Origin: Acidobacteriota bacterium
Lineage (GTDB): Bacteria > Acidobacteriota > Holophagae > Holophagales > Holophagaceae
DNA: 64,000 nt
Assembly (NCBI GenBank): GCA_005788175.1
Contig: SXYX01000012.1
Location: 1-64,000, forward strand
Direction of reading: 5' to 3'
Part shown: positions 50,955 to 59,611 of the stretch, one piece after another
How the letters are laid out: each line of letters starts with the position of its first letter
Numbering within the stretch: position 1 is the stretch's first letter
The notes under the pieces: model-generated
What the model saw: the letters and a program-made list of their open reading frames with translations, nothing else
The model's database searches: none
Told to the model about the DNA's origin: nothing
Made by a program: the position numbers and the translations under genes

Positions 50955-52346
50955 CTACTGGAGTCGAGTCGATACAAAACTCAAGGTATAGGCTAAGATC
51001 GCGACGGAACCCACGTTGTGTTGCAAATCTCCCTTAATAATTTTGTCAAAGGTATCAGCTTCCGTGTGGTGGACGTCAAAATACTTCGACATATCATGGC
51101 TAGCTCCTATGCCAACTGATCCTGCTTCAACCATGGGAGATACGTCTACTCCTGACATGCCAAGGGTAAAGGTTTTGGCGCCACTGACCTCTTGAAATTT
51201 TGCTAATGACTGAAATCGATATAGAAGTCCGGGATCAGCCTTTAGGTTTCCATTGTCATAAAGATTAACTCCCCTTTGCCTAGCAGGACGTCCGGGAAGA
51301 TCAAGAGTAAATCCGGTGATCCTCCCATTACCAGAATCGGATTCCAAAAGAGCAATATGTTTGGTGAGTTTAAGTTTATTTTGATCTCGATAACTACGGC
51401 CTCCAGCTACGCCATTTTCTTCATTGGCAAATAATATGACACGAATCGTACGCTCGGGGACAATATTCATTTGTTTCAGCAGACTAGCTGCTCCAATAGC
51501 AATAACGCAACCGGCACCATCATCCTGGGCCCCCTGGCCTACATCCCACGAATCTAAATGGCCCGATAGAACAATAATTTCTTTAGGGTTTTTCGACCCC
51601 ATGATCTCACCAATAACATTACCCTCTTCGACATCAGAGAGTTGCTCAGCTTCCATATTTAATCTAACAATTACCTTTTGATTCGCTTCTGACATGCGCC
51701 TCAGTAGAGCAGCGTGTTCAAGACTTAAGGCTGCCGCAGGAATTTTAGGCCAGCGTGGATCATACGACAGGGTTCCGGTATGTGGAGTATTCGAATTGCT
51801 TGACCCAGCTGATCGAACAAGACAAGCCATCGCGCCATATTGAGCTGCGCGACTAGCACCACTAGAACGATAGGATACAGATTTGTCATAAGTTACAAAT
51901 GGGACATCAAATAAAACAATTTTGTTCTTCACTTGCTCACCTAGTTTATCTAAGTGCTCGAAGCTATCTACAATGACAACCTCGGCAGTGATGCCTTCCT
52001 TGGGGGTCCCAACGCTCATTCCTACACCCAACATAGTTAAATTAATAGGCCTTGGTGAAATGAGCTGAATCGACTCTTTGCCTCTAACCCAACGTGGAGA
52101 CATAACTTTTTCAATACGTACATTCTCAAAACCTTTTGCTTTCAACTGTGCCACTCCCCAAGCCATCGCCTTGGTGAAGTTCTCGGATCCACTAAGACGG
52201 TGCCCCACGTTAAGAGTCAAATCATCAAGCATTTCGTAAGCCTCATTTGATATCAGTGCCTTGTCATAGATCGACTTAGATATTTCGGGAGTCTGGGCGA
52301 TCAGAAAAGCTGAAATAAGAAGAAAGGCAAAAGATCGAACATTCAT
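50955..52346 (-). CDS. M28-family zinc aminopeptidase, exported
   Basis: A secreted co-catalytic zinc peptidase of 463 residues. A signal peptide (AFLLISAFLIAQ) is followed by a PA-type lid region (VEIVDSF-like, residues 130-230). The M28 core has VLSGHLDSWDVGQGAQDDGAG, carrying His and two Asp ligands, and FANEENGVAGG with the general base Glu and ligand Glu. A later SHDMSKYFDVHHTEADTFD gives the final His. This matches bacterial carboxypeptidase Q-like enzymes. Its start overlaps the stop of the NTF2-like gene by 4 bp (ATGA), so the two are translated together. Confidence 0.93.
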   Translation of the reverse strand: MNVRSFAFLLISAFLIAQTPEISKSIYDKALISNEAYEMLDDLTLNVGHRLSGSENFTKAMAWGVAQLKAKGFENVRIEKVMSPRWVRGKESIQLISPRPINLTMLGVGMSVGTPKEGITAEVVIVDSFEHLDKLGEQVKNKIVLFDVPFVTYDKSVSYRSSGASRAAQYGAMACLVRSAGSSNSNTPHTGTLSYDPRWPKIPAAALSLEHAALLRRMSEANQKVIVRLNMEAEQLSDVEEGNVIGEIMGSKNPKEIIVLSGHLDSWDVGQGAQDDGAGCVIAIGAASLLKQMNIVPERTIRVILFANEENGVAGGRSYRDQNKLKLTKHIALLESDSGNGRITGFTLDLPGRPARQRGVNLYDNGNLKADPGLLYRFQSLAKFQEVSGAKTFTLGMSGVDVSPMVEAGSVGIGASHDMSKYFDVHHTEADTFDKIIKGDLQHNVGSVAILAYTLSFVSTRLQ

Positions 52347-52825
52347 AAATCTCCCTTATAAGTATTTTTCAAAAAGAGCTCAATTTGATTTTTAATGTTA
52401 GGCATTAGAGGATTAGGAACTGTAATAGTTAAATTGTACAAAATAATCTTCCAACCAGAAATAGTTTGTACCAATACTCCGGTTCCCCGAGCAGGTCCCA
52501 AGTTTGGTGTATCTAAATCCTCGTCGAACCAAGCCGTTTGACCATCTTTTGAAAAGGTAACTGAACGGCGAATAGATTTGAAAGACCAACCCTTCCCCTT
52601 CGAAAAAAACGGGCGAGCATAGGTTAGGAATTGATCTTTGGTCCAACGTTCTGTCGCATCGGTTCCCATGAAGATCCCTTCGGGGTGGATAAGATCAAAA
52701 TAGGCCTTTTCATCAGCCTGAGAGGCCGCCACATGCCAAGCGTCCAACTTTTTATTAATGAGGGTCTCTGGGCGAGTTTGGGCAAGCAATGCCAGCGAAA
52801 GGACGCATAGAAAAAAATAGCGCAT
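52343..52825 (-). CDS. Exported NTF2/SnoaL-like protein
   Basis: A 160-residue protein with a signal peptide (FFLCVLSLALLAQ). A cone-shaped NTF2-like domain follows, as in DUF4440/SnoaL-3 proteins: WHVAASQADEKAYFDLIHPEGIFMGTDATERW, then AWFDEDLDTPNLGPARGTGVLV and a final GWKIILYNLTITVPN. Such domains bind small ligands or serve as simple enzymes; here the role is unknown. It is coupled to the M28 gene downstream, so it may act on the same exported substrates. Divergent from lepA across about 107 bp. Confidence 0.8.
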   Translation of the reverse strand: MRYFFLCVLSLALLAQTRPETLINKKLDAWHVAASQADEKAYFDLIHPEGIFMGTDATERWTKDQFLTYARPFFSKGKGWSFKSIRRSVTFSKDGQTAWFDEDLDTPNLGPARGTGVLVQTISGWKIILYNLTITVPNPLMPNIKNQIELFLKNTYKGDL

Positions 52826-52841
52826 TCTTCTCTCCTGTGTA

Positions 52842-52875
52842 TTGACTAACTTTAACGAAGTTTAGATGGAGTCAA
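52842..52875. other. Nested inverted repeat between NTF2-like gene and lepA
   Basis: TTGACT at 52842-52847 is mirrored by AGTCAA at 52870-52875, and AACTT at 52848-52852 by AAGTT at 52858-52862. The outer arms read as a -35-like hexamer on both strands of a divergent promoter region, but no good -10 sits at the proper distance on either. It could be an operator. Confidence is low. Confidence 0.3.
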
Positions 52876-52932
52876 TATATTAATAATTTCAATTCGCCGA
52901 CCCACCGATACAATAAGGTTTAGGAAACTAGC

Positions 52933-54738
52933 TTGATCGACCCTCAACTAATAAGAAATTTCTCTATCGTTGCTCATATTGACCATGGTAAATCCACTTT
53001 GGCTGATCGCTTATTAGAGATCACCAAAACAGTGGCCTCAAGAGATATGCAGGCACAAATTCTTGATGATATGGACCTCGAGCGCGAACGCGGTATTACC
53101 ATCAAGGCTCATGCAGTAACTTTGAAGTATCGGTATAAAGATGGCAATATTTATACCCTAAATCTGATTGATACACCTGGTCATGTCGACTTCACCTACG
53201 AAGTTTCAAGAAGCCTGGCTGCCTGTGAGGGTGCCATTTTAGTTGTGGACGCAACACAAGGCGTAGAGGCACAAACACTAGCAAATACTTATCTTGCCCT
53301 CGATAACGGACTAGAGATTTTTCCCGTACTAAATAAAATCGATCTACCTTCGGCTGATTCTGTTCATGTTTTAGAGCAGATCGATTCCGTGATCGGCTTA
53401 GTTGATACCCTTCACGCAGTTGAAGTAAGTGCAAAGACAGGTCTTAATTGCGAAAAAGTTTTAGAGGGTATCGTTGAATACATTCCATCCCCTAAGGGTG
53501 ACGGAGCCTCTCCACTGCAAGCTCTTGTATTTGATTCTTATTACGATCCTTATCGAGGAATCGTTAGTCTCATTCGCGTTTTCGAGGGTACCCTAACGCC
53601 TGGAGACAAAATTCGCTTCATGAGTAATGGTTCAGATCACGATGTCCAAGAAATTGGCATCTATGATCCCAAAATGACTAAAGTTGATCGGCTTTCAGTA
53701 GGTGAAGTAGGTTACTTAATGGCAGGGATCAAAGAATTAAAAGATGTGAAGGTTGGAGATACTATTACCCATACGCGTAAGCCTGCAGAATTGATGTTAA
53801 GGGGATTTAAAGAGGTACAACCGGTTGTTTTTGCAGGTATATTCCCAACATCTAGCGATGATTTTGAAAATCTACGAGATGCCATGAGTAAACTTCGCCT
53901 CAATGATAGTAGTTTCACTTTTGAGCCTGAGACGAGTACTGCCTTAGGTTTTGGTTTTCGTTGTGGATTCTTGGGTCTTCTCCATATGGAAATTGTTCAA
54001 GAGCGATTGGAGCGTGAATTTGATCTCGACTTGATCACGACAGCCCCTTCAGTTCGTTATGAAGTCTATTTGAACGACAACAGTAAAGAAATAGTCGATA
54101 ATCCATCTAAATTAGCTAGCACTCAATATATTCATCATATTGAAGAACCTATGATTGAAGCTACTATCATCACCAAGACAGAATTTGTAGGTGGACTACT
54201 CAAATTATGCGAAGTGCGACGCGGTATTCAACAAAAACTCGAATATGTTAGTATGGATCGCGTCATGTTGGTTTACCTTTTACCTTTGAATGAGGTTGTC
54301 CTTGATTTTTACGATAAGCTCAAATCAATTTCAAAGGGTTACGCCAGCTTTGATTATCATCTGAAGCATTATCAGGAATCTGATCTCGTCAAAATGGATA
54401 TCTTGGTCAATTCTGAACCGATCGATGCTCTTTCGGTCCTAGTTCATCGTTCAAAGAGCGTGACCTTGGGTCACGCTTTGACAGCCAAAATGAAAGAAGT
54501 CATACCCACTCAAATGTTTGATGTCGCTATTCAAGCTGCCATTGGAGGGAAAATTGTAGCAAGAACCAATGTACGAGCGCGTCGTAAAGACGTTTTAGCC
54601 AAGTGTTATGGTGGCGATATTTCGCGAAAGAAGAAACTACTCCAGAAACAAAAAGAGGGAAAGAAACGAATGAAATCGATTGGCTCTGTCGAAATTCCAC
54701 AAGAGGCTTTCTTGGCGATTCTCAAGGTCGATTCTTAA
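52933..54738 (+). CDS. lepA: Elongation factor 4 (LepA)
   Basis: LepA/EF4 is a ribosome-bound GTPase involved in initiation and translocation quality control. [16 protein letters not shown] is the P-loop. [14 protein letters not shown] is the switch region, [15 protein letters not shown] is G3 and [10 protein letters not shown] is G4. The diagnostic C-terminal domain ends [33 protein letters not shown]. The length of 601 residues is typical. The start is a TTG with AGGA upstream; a TACAAT at 52909-52914 could be its -10. Its stop TAA overlaps the ATG of the next gene (TAATG). Confidence 0.97.
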   Translation: MIDPQLIRNFSIVAHIDHGKSTLADRLLEITKTVASRDMQAQILDDMDLERERGITIKAHAVTLKYRYKDGNIYTLNLIDTPGHVDFTYEVSRSLAACEGAILVVDATQGVEAQTLANTYLALDNGLEIFPVLNKIDLPSADSVHVLEQIDSVIGLVDTLHAVEVSAKTGLNCEKVLEGIVEYIPSPKGDGASPLQALVFDSYYDPYRGIVSLIRVFEGTLTPGDKIRFMSNGSDHDVQEIGIYDPKMTKVDRLSVGEVGYLMAGIKELKDVKVGDTITHTRKPAELMLRGFKEVQPVVFAGIFPTSSDDFENLRDAMSKLRLNDSSFTFEPETSTALGFGFRCGFLGLLHMEIVQERLEREFDLDLITTAPSVRYEVYLNDNSKEIVDNPSKLASTQYIHHIEEPMIEATIITKTEFVGGLLKLCEVRRGIQQKLEYVSMDRVMLVYLLPLNEVVLDFYDKLKSISKGYASFDYHLKHYQESDLVKMDILVNSEPIDALSVLVHRSKSVTLGHALTAKMKEVIPTQMFDVAIQAAIGGKIVARTNVRARRKDVLAKCYGGDISRKKKLLQKQKEGKKRMKSIGSVEIPQEAFLAILKVDS

Positions 54739-54965
54739 TGGGTCAACCCTCAGGCATTTCTTTGACAGAGGCAGAAGTAGTTCCGCCTTCAGAGTTTCCT
54801 TGGTTGTCCTCAGGTCAAAAGAATCTTATTATCCTCATTTTACTTGTCTTACTTTATCTTCGGTTGAGACGACGTATGAAGGCTAAAACACGTTATTGTC
54901 CTAAATGCGGAAAAAGTCACCTTCCTGATGCTTTAGTTTGTTTAAATTGCAGTACTAAACTCTAA
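54738..54965 (+). CDS. Small membrane protein with zinc ribbon
   Basis: A 75-residue protein whose true start is the ATG in TAATG at the lepA stop; the track's longer version from 54603 reads through lepA in another frame. After a Ser/Glu-rich N-terminus comes one hydrophobic helix (NLIILILLVLLYLRL), then basic residues and a C-terminal zinc ribbon CPKCGKSHLPDALVCLNC. The layout resembles membrane-tethered zinc-ribbon proteins of unknown function. Translational coupling to lepA and position before rpsU suggest a link with translation, by context only. Confidence 0.75.
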   Translation: MGQPSGISLTEAEVVPPSEFPWLSSGQKNLIILILLVLLYLRLRRRMKAKTRYCPKCGKSHLPDALVCLNCSTKL

Positions 54966-54982
54966 ATAGTTCAGATCTAAGG

Positions 54983-55011
54983 TTGGCAGTGTGCCATAAG
55001 AACGATAAACT
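54983..55011 (+). promoter_or_regulatory. Promoter for rpsU
   Basis: TTGGCA at 54983-54988 and TAAACT at 55006-55011 are separated by exactly 17 bp, matching the sigma-70 consensus at four of six positions in each box. Transcription would begin near 55018, leaving a leader of about 54 nt before the rpsU start. Confidence 0.6.
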
Positions 55012-55071
55012 AATAGATCTGCAGGAAACCTTAGGTTTACCAGTAAATCCATTATGAAGGGGGGGACTACA

Positions 55072-55278
55072 TTGCCGCTAATCAAACTTAAAGAAGACGA
55101 AACTTTTGAAAATGCCTTAAGGCGCTTCAAGCGCAAATGCGAGAAGTCAGGTATTTTGAGCGAACTCAAAAAGCGACAACATTTTGAAAAACCTTCCACT
55201 AAAAGAAAACGTAAGATGTTAGCTGCTCGCAAGAAATCTCTCAAACGTTTGGCACAAGAACGCCGTATTATGGGCTAA
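55072..55278 (+). CDS. rpsU: 30S ribosomal protein S21
   Basis: S21 is a small basic protein of the 30S platform needed for initiation on many mRNAs. The sequence [27 protein letters not shown] and the later [10 protein letters not shown] are canonical. The track starts at an ATG (55054), which adds six residues. The TTG at 55072 gives the usual M-P-L-I-K opening and has a strong GGGGGG stretch about 7 bp upstream, so it is preferred (68 residues). A promoter lies upstream and a strong terminator downstream, making it a single-gene unit. Confidence 0.95.
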   Translation: MPLIKLKEDETFENALRRFKRKCEKSGILSELKKRQHFEKPSTKRKRKMLAARKKSLKRLAQERRIMG

Positions 55279-55293
55279 TTTTTTCCTAAGTAT

Positions 55294-55323
55294 AAAAAAA
55301 GCCCACAAGAGTGGGCTTTTTTT
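55294..55323. terminator. Bidirectional intrinsic terminator
   Basis: GCCCAC at 55301-55306 and GTGGGC at 55311-55316 form a perfect stem with loop AAGA. Seven A residues precede it and seven T residues follow. It can therefore terminate both rpsU from the left and the convergent thioredoxin-like gene from the right. It is the strongest terminator in the window. Confidence 0.95.
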
Positions 55324-55342
55324 ATGAACGCTTCTGTCGTTT

Positions 55343-55780
55343 CTACTTTGATGGTTTCTTCGAATAAGAGGCTCTCATTTCTGAGATCCATGAACTTAAC
55401 TTTTCAGGCGTTATAAAACCAAGTTGCATATTCCCAATACGTTTACCATTTTGATCCAAAAACAACATAGAGGGATAAGCTTCAATGCTATAGGCCGTTT
55501 CTGCCCATACATTCTGAGTTGCACTGTTATCTTCAGTGCGCGTTTGGAGATCTAAAGGAATCACCTGAGCCAAGGCTGCTTGAGCTATCGGAGTAGGAAA
55601 GACCTCTTTTTTAAGGCGTATACAAGGACCACACCAAGCGGCCCAAACGTCAACAAAGACAATCTTATTCTCAGCTTTAGCGCGAATCAAAGCACTTTCT
55701 AAATTCGTTTCCCACTTCACCTCTTGCATTGAAAGCAAATTTAGTGATGAAACAAACAGCAATAGTAAGACTTTCTTCAT
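55343..55780 (-). CDS. Exported thioredoxin-like protein
   Basis: A 145-residue thioredoxin-fold protein with a signal peptide (VLLLLFVSSLNLLS) and the active site VWAAWCGPCIRLK near residue 47. The cis-proline region is IEAYPSMLFLDQNGKRIG. The layout (EVKWETNLESALIRAKAENKIVFVDV) is like DsbD-gamma or thioredoxin_7 proteins acting in the periplasm. It may help reduce cytochrome c precursors for the ResB/CcsA system, by inference only. It ends at the shared terminator with rpsU. Confidence 0.9.
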   Translation of the reverse strand: MKKVLLLLFVSSLNLLSMQEVKWETNLESALIRAKAENKIVFVDVWAAWCGPCIRLKKEVFPTPIAQAALAQVIPLDLQTRTEDNSATQNVWAETAYSIEAYPSMLFLDQNGKRIGNMQLGFITPEKLSSWISEMRASYSKKPSK

Positions 55781-55847
55781 TGAATCTCCTAGTAATATCT
55801 ATATATTACCCTAAAATACTTTTAACCTTCGAATATCTTGGTGCGCA

Positions 55848-56258
55848 ATGATTTCTAGAACTACTTTGGACGTTCGGTATGTAGAAACCGATGCCATGGG
55901 TATTGTTCATCATTCAAACTTTCTTCATTGGATGGAAGTTGCCCGGACGGACTTTATGAAAGATGGTGGTAAGTCTTATAAAGATTTTGAATCGAAAGGC
56001 TTAAGGTTAGTTGTCATCGGTGTTGACGTCATCTATAGAGGATCTGCTCGTTATGGAGACTGTATCAATATCGAAACAGATCTTACTAAAATTCATGCAC
56101 GAGGAGCAACTTTCTTCTACCGTATTTTGGTTAGTGATCGGTTGATTGCCACTGGGCATACCGAACACTTAGTGACGAACACAAATGGGAAATCGGTATC
56201 TATGCCCTCTGAATGGCTTGAATACCTTCAACAAATTCGATCCCCTCAACATGACTAA
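55848..56258 (+). CDS. Acyl-CoA thioesterase, YbgC/FadM hotdog family
   Basis: A 136-residue hotdog-fold thioesterase. VRYVETDAMGIVHHSNFLHWMEVARTDFM is the 4HBT signature, with the catalytic aspartate in ETDAMG. FYRILVSDRLIATGHTEHLVTN completes the fold. YbgC-type enzymes hydrolyse short or long acyl-CoA; FadM acts in fatty acid degradation. The exact substrate is undetermined. It lies 19 bp before cysS and diverges from the thioredoxin-like gene across about 67 bp. Confidence 0.92.
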   Translation: MISRTTLDVRYVETDAMGIVHHSNFLHWMEVARTDFMKDGGKSYKDFESKGLRLVVIGVDVIYRGSARYGDCINIETDLTKIHARGATFFYRILVSDRLIATGHTEHLVTNTNGKSVSMPSEWLEYLQQIRSPQHD

Positions 56259-56276
56259 TAGCCTTTACGATTAATC

Positions 56277-57722
56277 ATGATCCTCCTCAAACCCGTATCT
56301 CTTTTTAATACCCTCTCGCGCAAAGTAGAGGCAATTAAAACCTACGAAGAGGGGAAAGTTAGGATGTACTCTTGCGGACCCACAGTTTATAACGTGGCAC
56401 ATATTGGAAACTTAAGAACTTTCCTTTTTCAGGATCTTTTAAAAAGAGTATTATCTGCCTCGGGCTTCTCTATTACCCATTGCATGAATATAACGGATGT
56501 TGAAGATAAAATTATCCGTGATTCTCAGGTAGGCCTGCATTCTAAAGTGAGTAATGATGATCGACATGAAAAAATGAGCGAATTCACAGATCACTTTACA
56601 AATATTTTTTTTAAGGATCTTGAAGCCCTCAAAATTATGCCTGCTACTATTTATCCAAAAGCTACTGACCATATTCCTCAAATGATCAAATTGATAGAGC
56701 AACTGATATGCAAAGATCTTGCCTATACCCAAAATGGTTCCGTGTATTTTCGGCTCAAGAATTTTGAGGGATACGGTCAATTATCTAGGATTTCCCTGGA
56801 TGCCAGCACTTCAGAAGCAAAAGATCAGGACGAATACGATCGTGAGCATGCAAGTGACTTTGTTCTATGGAAGGCTGCTAAGTCTGCCGAACCCTTTTGG
56901 AATTCTCCTTGGGGCCCAGGGCGACCCGGTTGGCATATTGAGTGCTCAGCGATGGGGATGAATATTCTTGGAGATCATATAGATATTCATACAGGGGGCG
57001 TGGATCTTATTTTTCCTCATCATGAAAATGAAATAGCCCAAAGCGAGGGTTGCTTAGGTCATCCGTGGGTGACCCATTGGAGCCATGGTGAGTTTCTACT
57101 TGTTGAGAATGAAAAAATGTCAAAGTCATTGGGAAATTTTTATGCCCTGAAAGATTTGATAGAACGGGGTATTGAGCCGATCCATTTTAGATTCATGATT
57201 CAAAGTAATCACTATCGAAAACTTTTTAATTTCTCTTTTGAGGGTCTCAAGGCTTCGAAGGCGTCCATTGAGCGAATCAAAAATTTCAGACGTCGCATGG
57301 AAGAACCTGTTTCAGAGAGTATCGCCTCGTGGGATGGACCTATGGGGCCTGTCGACCGGATTAACAAAGCAAGAGAAGAATTTTGGGCAGCGCTGCGAGA
57401 TGATCTGAATTCTCCCGAAGCTCTAGCTGCTCTTTTTACTATGATTTCAGACCTCAATACCCTAGATGATCAAGTCCCTTTCAGTTCGCATGAAAGAAAA
57501 CAAGTTCTGTCATTCTTAGATGAAACTAATGGGATCTTTGAAGCTTGGCCTGGGACTATGAACGAATCTGATGGCGACATAGAAGCCTTAATACAAGAAC
57601 GAATCGATGCCAAGAAAAATAAAGACTGGAAGCGTGCTGATGAAATTAGAGATCGTATACAGTCTCAAGGTATTACGCTCGAGGACACTCGAGATGGTCA
57701 GTCCAAATGGTTTAGGCGCTAA
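56277..57722 (+). CDS. cysS: Cysteinyl-tRNA synthetase
   Basis: A class I aminoacyl-tRNA synthetase charging tRNA-Cys. The HIGH motif occurs as HIGN in [17 protein letters not shown], the usual CysS form, with the zinc cysteine in [19 protein letters not shown] and [20 protein letters not shown] carry the remaining zinc ligands. The KMSKS loop is [10 protein letters not shown]. The anticodon-binding part ends near [19 protein letters not shown]. The length of 481 residues is normal. The 3' end overlaps the convergent GT9 gene by 11 bp. Confidence 0.97.
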   Translation: MILLKPVSLFNTLSRKVEAIKTYEEGKVRMYSCGPTVYNVAHIGNLRTFLFQDLLKRVLSASGFSITHCMNITDVEDKIIRDSQVGLHSKVSNDDRHEKMSEFTDHFTNIFFKDLEALKIMPATIYPKATDHIPQMIKLIEQLICKDLAYTQNGSVYFRLKNFEGYGQLSRISLDASTSEAKDQDEYDREHASDFVLWKAAKSAEPFWNSPWGPGRPGWHIECSAMGMNILGDHIDIHTGGVDLIFPHHENEIAQSEGCLGHPWVTHWSHGEFLLVENEKMSKSLGNFYALKDLIERGIEPIHFRFMIQSNHYRKLFNFSFEGLKASKASIERIKNFRRRMEEPVSESIASWDGPMGPVDRINKAREEFWAALRDDLNSPEALAALFTMISDLNTLDDQVPFSSHERKQVLSFLDETNGIFEAWPGTMNESDGDIEALIQERIDAKKNKDWKRADEIRDRIQSQGITLEDTRDGQSKWFRR

Positions 57723-58692
57723 ATTCTAGAAGATCTAAAACTTGCTTCGGCCTCAAATCTTGTAGGCAGGTGACTCTTTGACAACCGCGATCACGGCAAG
57801 GTGAACAATCGATCTGATTACTCAATATTTTTCCTGATGATGACGGAATGCCAGCAATGATAGGATCTGAGGGTCCATACAGAGCGGTAACAGGAATTCC
57901 AAGAACTACCGCTAAATGCAGAATACTGGTATCTCCTGAAATCACATGATCATATTGAATTAATTGCTCAGCCATTTCCCAAAAAGGCAATTTCGGTAGT
58001 GCGGGTACGTCTGAGGCCTCGATCAACCATGAACGTAGATGGTCTTCTCCGGGCCCCAAACACCAAGCTAGATCCTTTTTTTTCTTTAGCTGCTCGGCTA
58101 AGTTTAACCAGTGATTCAGGGGCCACCGTTTATGGGCTCCACGAAGTGATGCTCCCGGTACAAGCAAGATTTTTGTCGGTTTAGAAATTACTTCTGGAGC
58201 TTCTGAGCCAAAAATAACCTTTCGAAGAGATCTAAATTGTCCTAGGTGCTTTACATTTTGAGAGCGACCAAAAGCCTCAGCGAGCCCGAGTGCTTGATCA
58301 TATCGGGATTGATTTTTATAAGGAAGGATTTGATTTTGAAACCAGTGTGCTCCTTCTTTGTGAATACCATCTCCCCATCGAACCGGAATACTAGCAATAT
58401 AAGGAATTACAGAAGACTTAAACACACCGTGAAAATCTAGAGATACCTCGCAATGTTTAATTTGATCGGCGACTATCCTAAATTCTTTCATAGCGTTAAG
58501 TGGATTGCCGATTTTTTTTCTCTCTAAAACTACAGGATGAATCCATTTGAAAGGTTTCAATAAGTATTCATGTCTATCCTCTATAACCGCGCAGAACTCT
58601 ATTTCAGGTAGACCTTCATGAAGGTTTTGCCAAGCTGGAAGACATCTTAAAATATCGCCAATGGCAGAGAGTCTAATTAGGGCAACACGCAT
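57712..58692 (-). CDS. Heptosyltransferase-like glycosyltransferase (GT9)
   Basis: A GT9 enzyme that probably transfers heptose (or a similar sugar) onto the lipopolysaccharide inner core at the cytoplasmic face. VALIRLSAIGDILRCLPAW is the family N-terminus and VISGDTSILHLAVVLGIPVTALYGPSDP the donor-binding part. A cysteine-rich end DCSPCRDRGCQR is typical of WaaC/WaaF relatives. The track starts at 58716, but MRVALIRL at 58692 gives the standard opening with 326 residues. No Shine-Dalgarno is visible upstream. The acceptor cannot be specified. The 5' end faces the hexapeptide transferase gene. Confidence 0.88.
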   Translation of the reverse strand: MRVALIRLSAIGDILRCLPAWQNLHEGLPEIEFCAVIEDRHEYLLKPFKWIHPVVLERKKIGNPLNAMKEFRIVADQIKHCEVSLDFHGVFKSSVIPYIASIPVRWGDGIHKEGAHWFQNQILPYKNQSRYDQALGLAEAFGRSQNVKHLGQFRSLRKVIFGSEAPEVISKPTKILLVPGASLRGAHKRWPLNHWLNLAEQLKKKKDLAWCLGPGEDHLRSWLIEASDVPALPKLPFWEMAEQLIQYDHVISGDTSILHLAVVLGIPVTALYGPSDPIIAGIPSSSGKILSNQIDCSPCRDRGCQRVTCLQDLRPKQVLDLLEFSA

Positions 58693-58735
58693 ATCTATAT
58701 AGTGTATCGATAGCAATCAAGGTTAGTCTAAAGGC

Positions 58736-59587
58736 ATGGAAGACACGACCTCAAAACCCAAAAAACTGTTTGCAGAAGATCAGTCTAAAAACCCTCCCCC
58801 TGTTAATATATTCGAAGCTTTACTGAGACGATTTGCACGTACCAGTTATTTGATTGCAGTTATTCTCATGTATATTCTGGCTTCATTGGCCTTTGGCGTA
58901 GCGCTTGCCCCAGCAATTTGGGCAGGCCAAGTCCTTGTTACTTTCATTCTTCCGCATGCATCAGCTGGTTGGCTGGGTTGGTTTGTCATGGGTTTTGCCT
59001 ATGCCTTAGCATTCTTTGTCTTCGGGCTTTCGCTCATGGTAACTGTCTGTATTCTCAATTTCGTCTTACCTACTCGATTTAAAAGTTTCAAAGGTGGTTA
59101 CTATACCATTCATGCTGTTCCGTGGTTTCTTCATAATGGACTTTTCTATCTTGTTCGATTCACTTTCTTGCCTTTCGCTACACTAACTCCCTTTGGGGTT
59201 CTTTTTCTCAAGGGTATGGGTATGAAAATTGGGAAACATGCCTTTATCAATACGGAATATATTAGTGATCCAGCTTTTATCGAACTCGGAGATGATGTCA
59301 CGATAGGAGGTAGCGTTCGAATCTTTGCTCATTATGGTGGGGGAGGTAATTTAGTTATTGCTCCAGTGAAAATCCATGATCGCGTTACCTTAGGAGCCGG
59401 TTCATTGGTCATGGGAGACGTTGAAATTAAAGAAGGGGCTGTGATTCTTCCCCATTCGGTCATCCTTCCTGGAGCCCGAGTTCCCGCCGAAGAAACCTGG
59501 GGGGGTGTCCCTGCCCAACCCATCCATCGAACCGATTTATTAAAAATCAAACAACGTATTCGCGGCCTTGAGGGACCCTCTTCTTGA
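58736..59587 (+). CDS. Membrane-anchored hexapeptide-repeat transferase
   Basis: A 283-residue protein with three or so hydrophobic helices in its first 160 residues (IAVILMYILASLAFGVALAP, WFVMGFAYALAFFVFGLSLMV, FLPFATLTPFGVLFL). A left-handed beta-helix follows, of the acyltransferase kind, built from hexad repeats such as IELGDDVTIGGSVRI, VKIHDRVTLGAGSLVMGDVEIKEGAVILPHSVILPGARV. The layout is like the C-terminal part of large Pls/PosA-type acetyltransferase proteins. The substrate is unknown; surface sugar or lipid acylation would fit the adjacent GT9 gene. It starts 44 bp from the GT9 start. Confidence 0.8.
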   Translation: MEDTTSKPKKLFAEDQSKNPPPVNIFEALLRRFARTSYLIAVILMYILASLAFGVALAPAIWAGQVLVTFILPHASAGWLGWFVMGFAYALAFFVFGLSLMVTVCILNFVLPTRFKSFKGGYYTIHAVPWFLHNGLFYLVRFTFLPFATLTPFGVLFLKGMGMKIGKHAFINTEYISDPAFIELGDDVTIGGSVRIFAHYGGGGNLVIAPVKIHDRVTLGAGSLVMGDVEIKEGAVILPHSVILPGARVPAEETWGGVPAQPIHRTDLLKIKQRIRGLEGPSS

Positions 59588-59611
59588 AGTCCTCGGCAGA
59601 TAGGTCATTTT

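Noticed and set aside
54603-54737. Longer version of the zinc-ribbon ORF
   Set aside because: It runs inside lepA in another frame and lacks family character; the ATG in TAATG is the sensible start.
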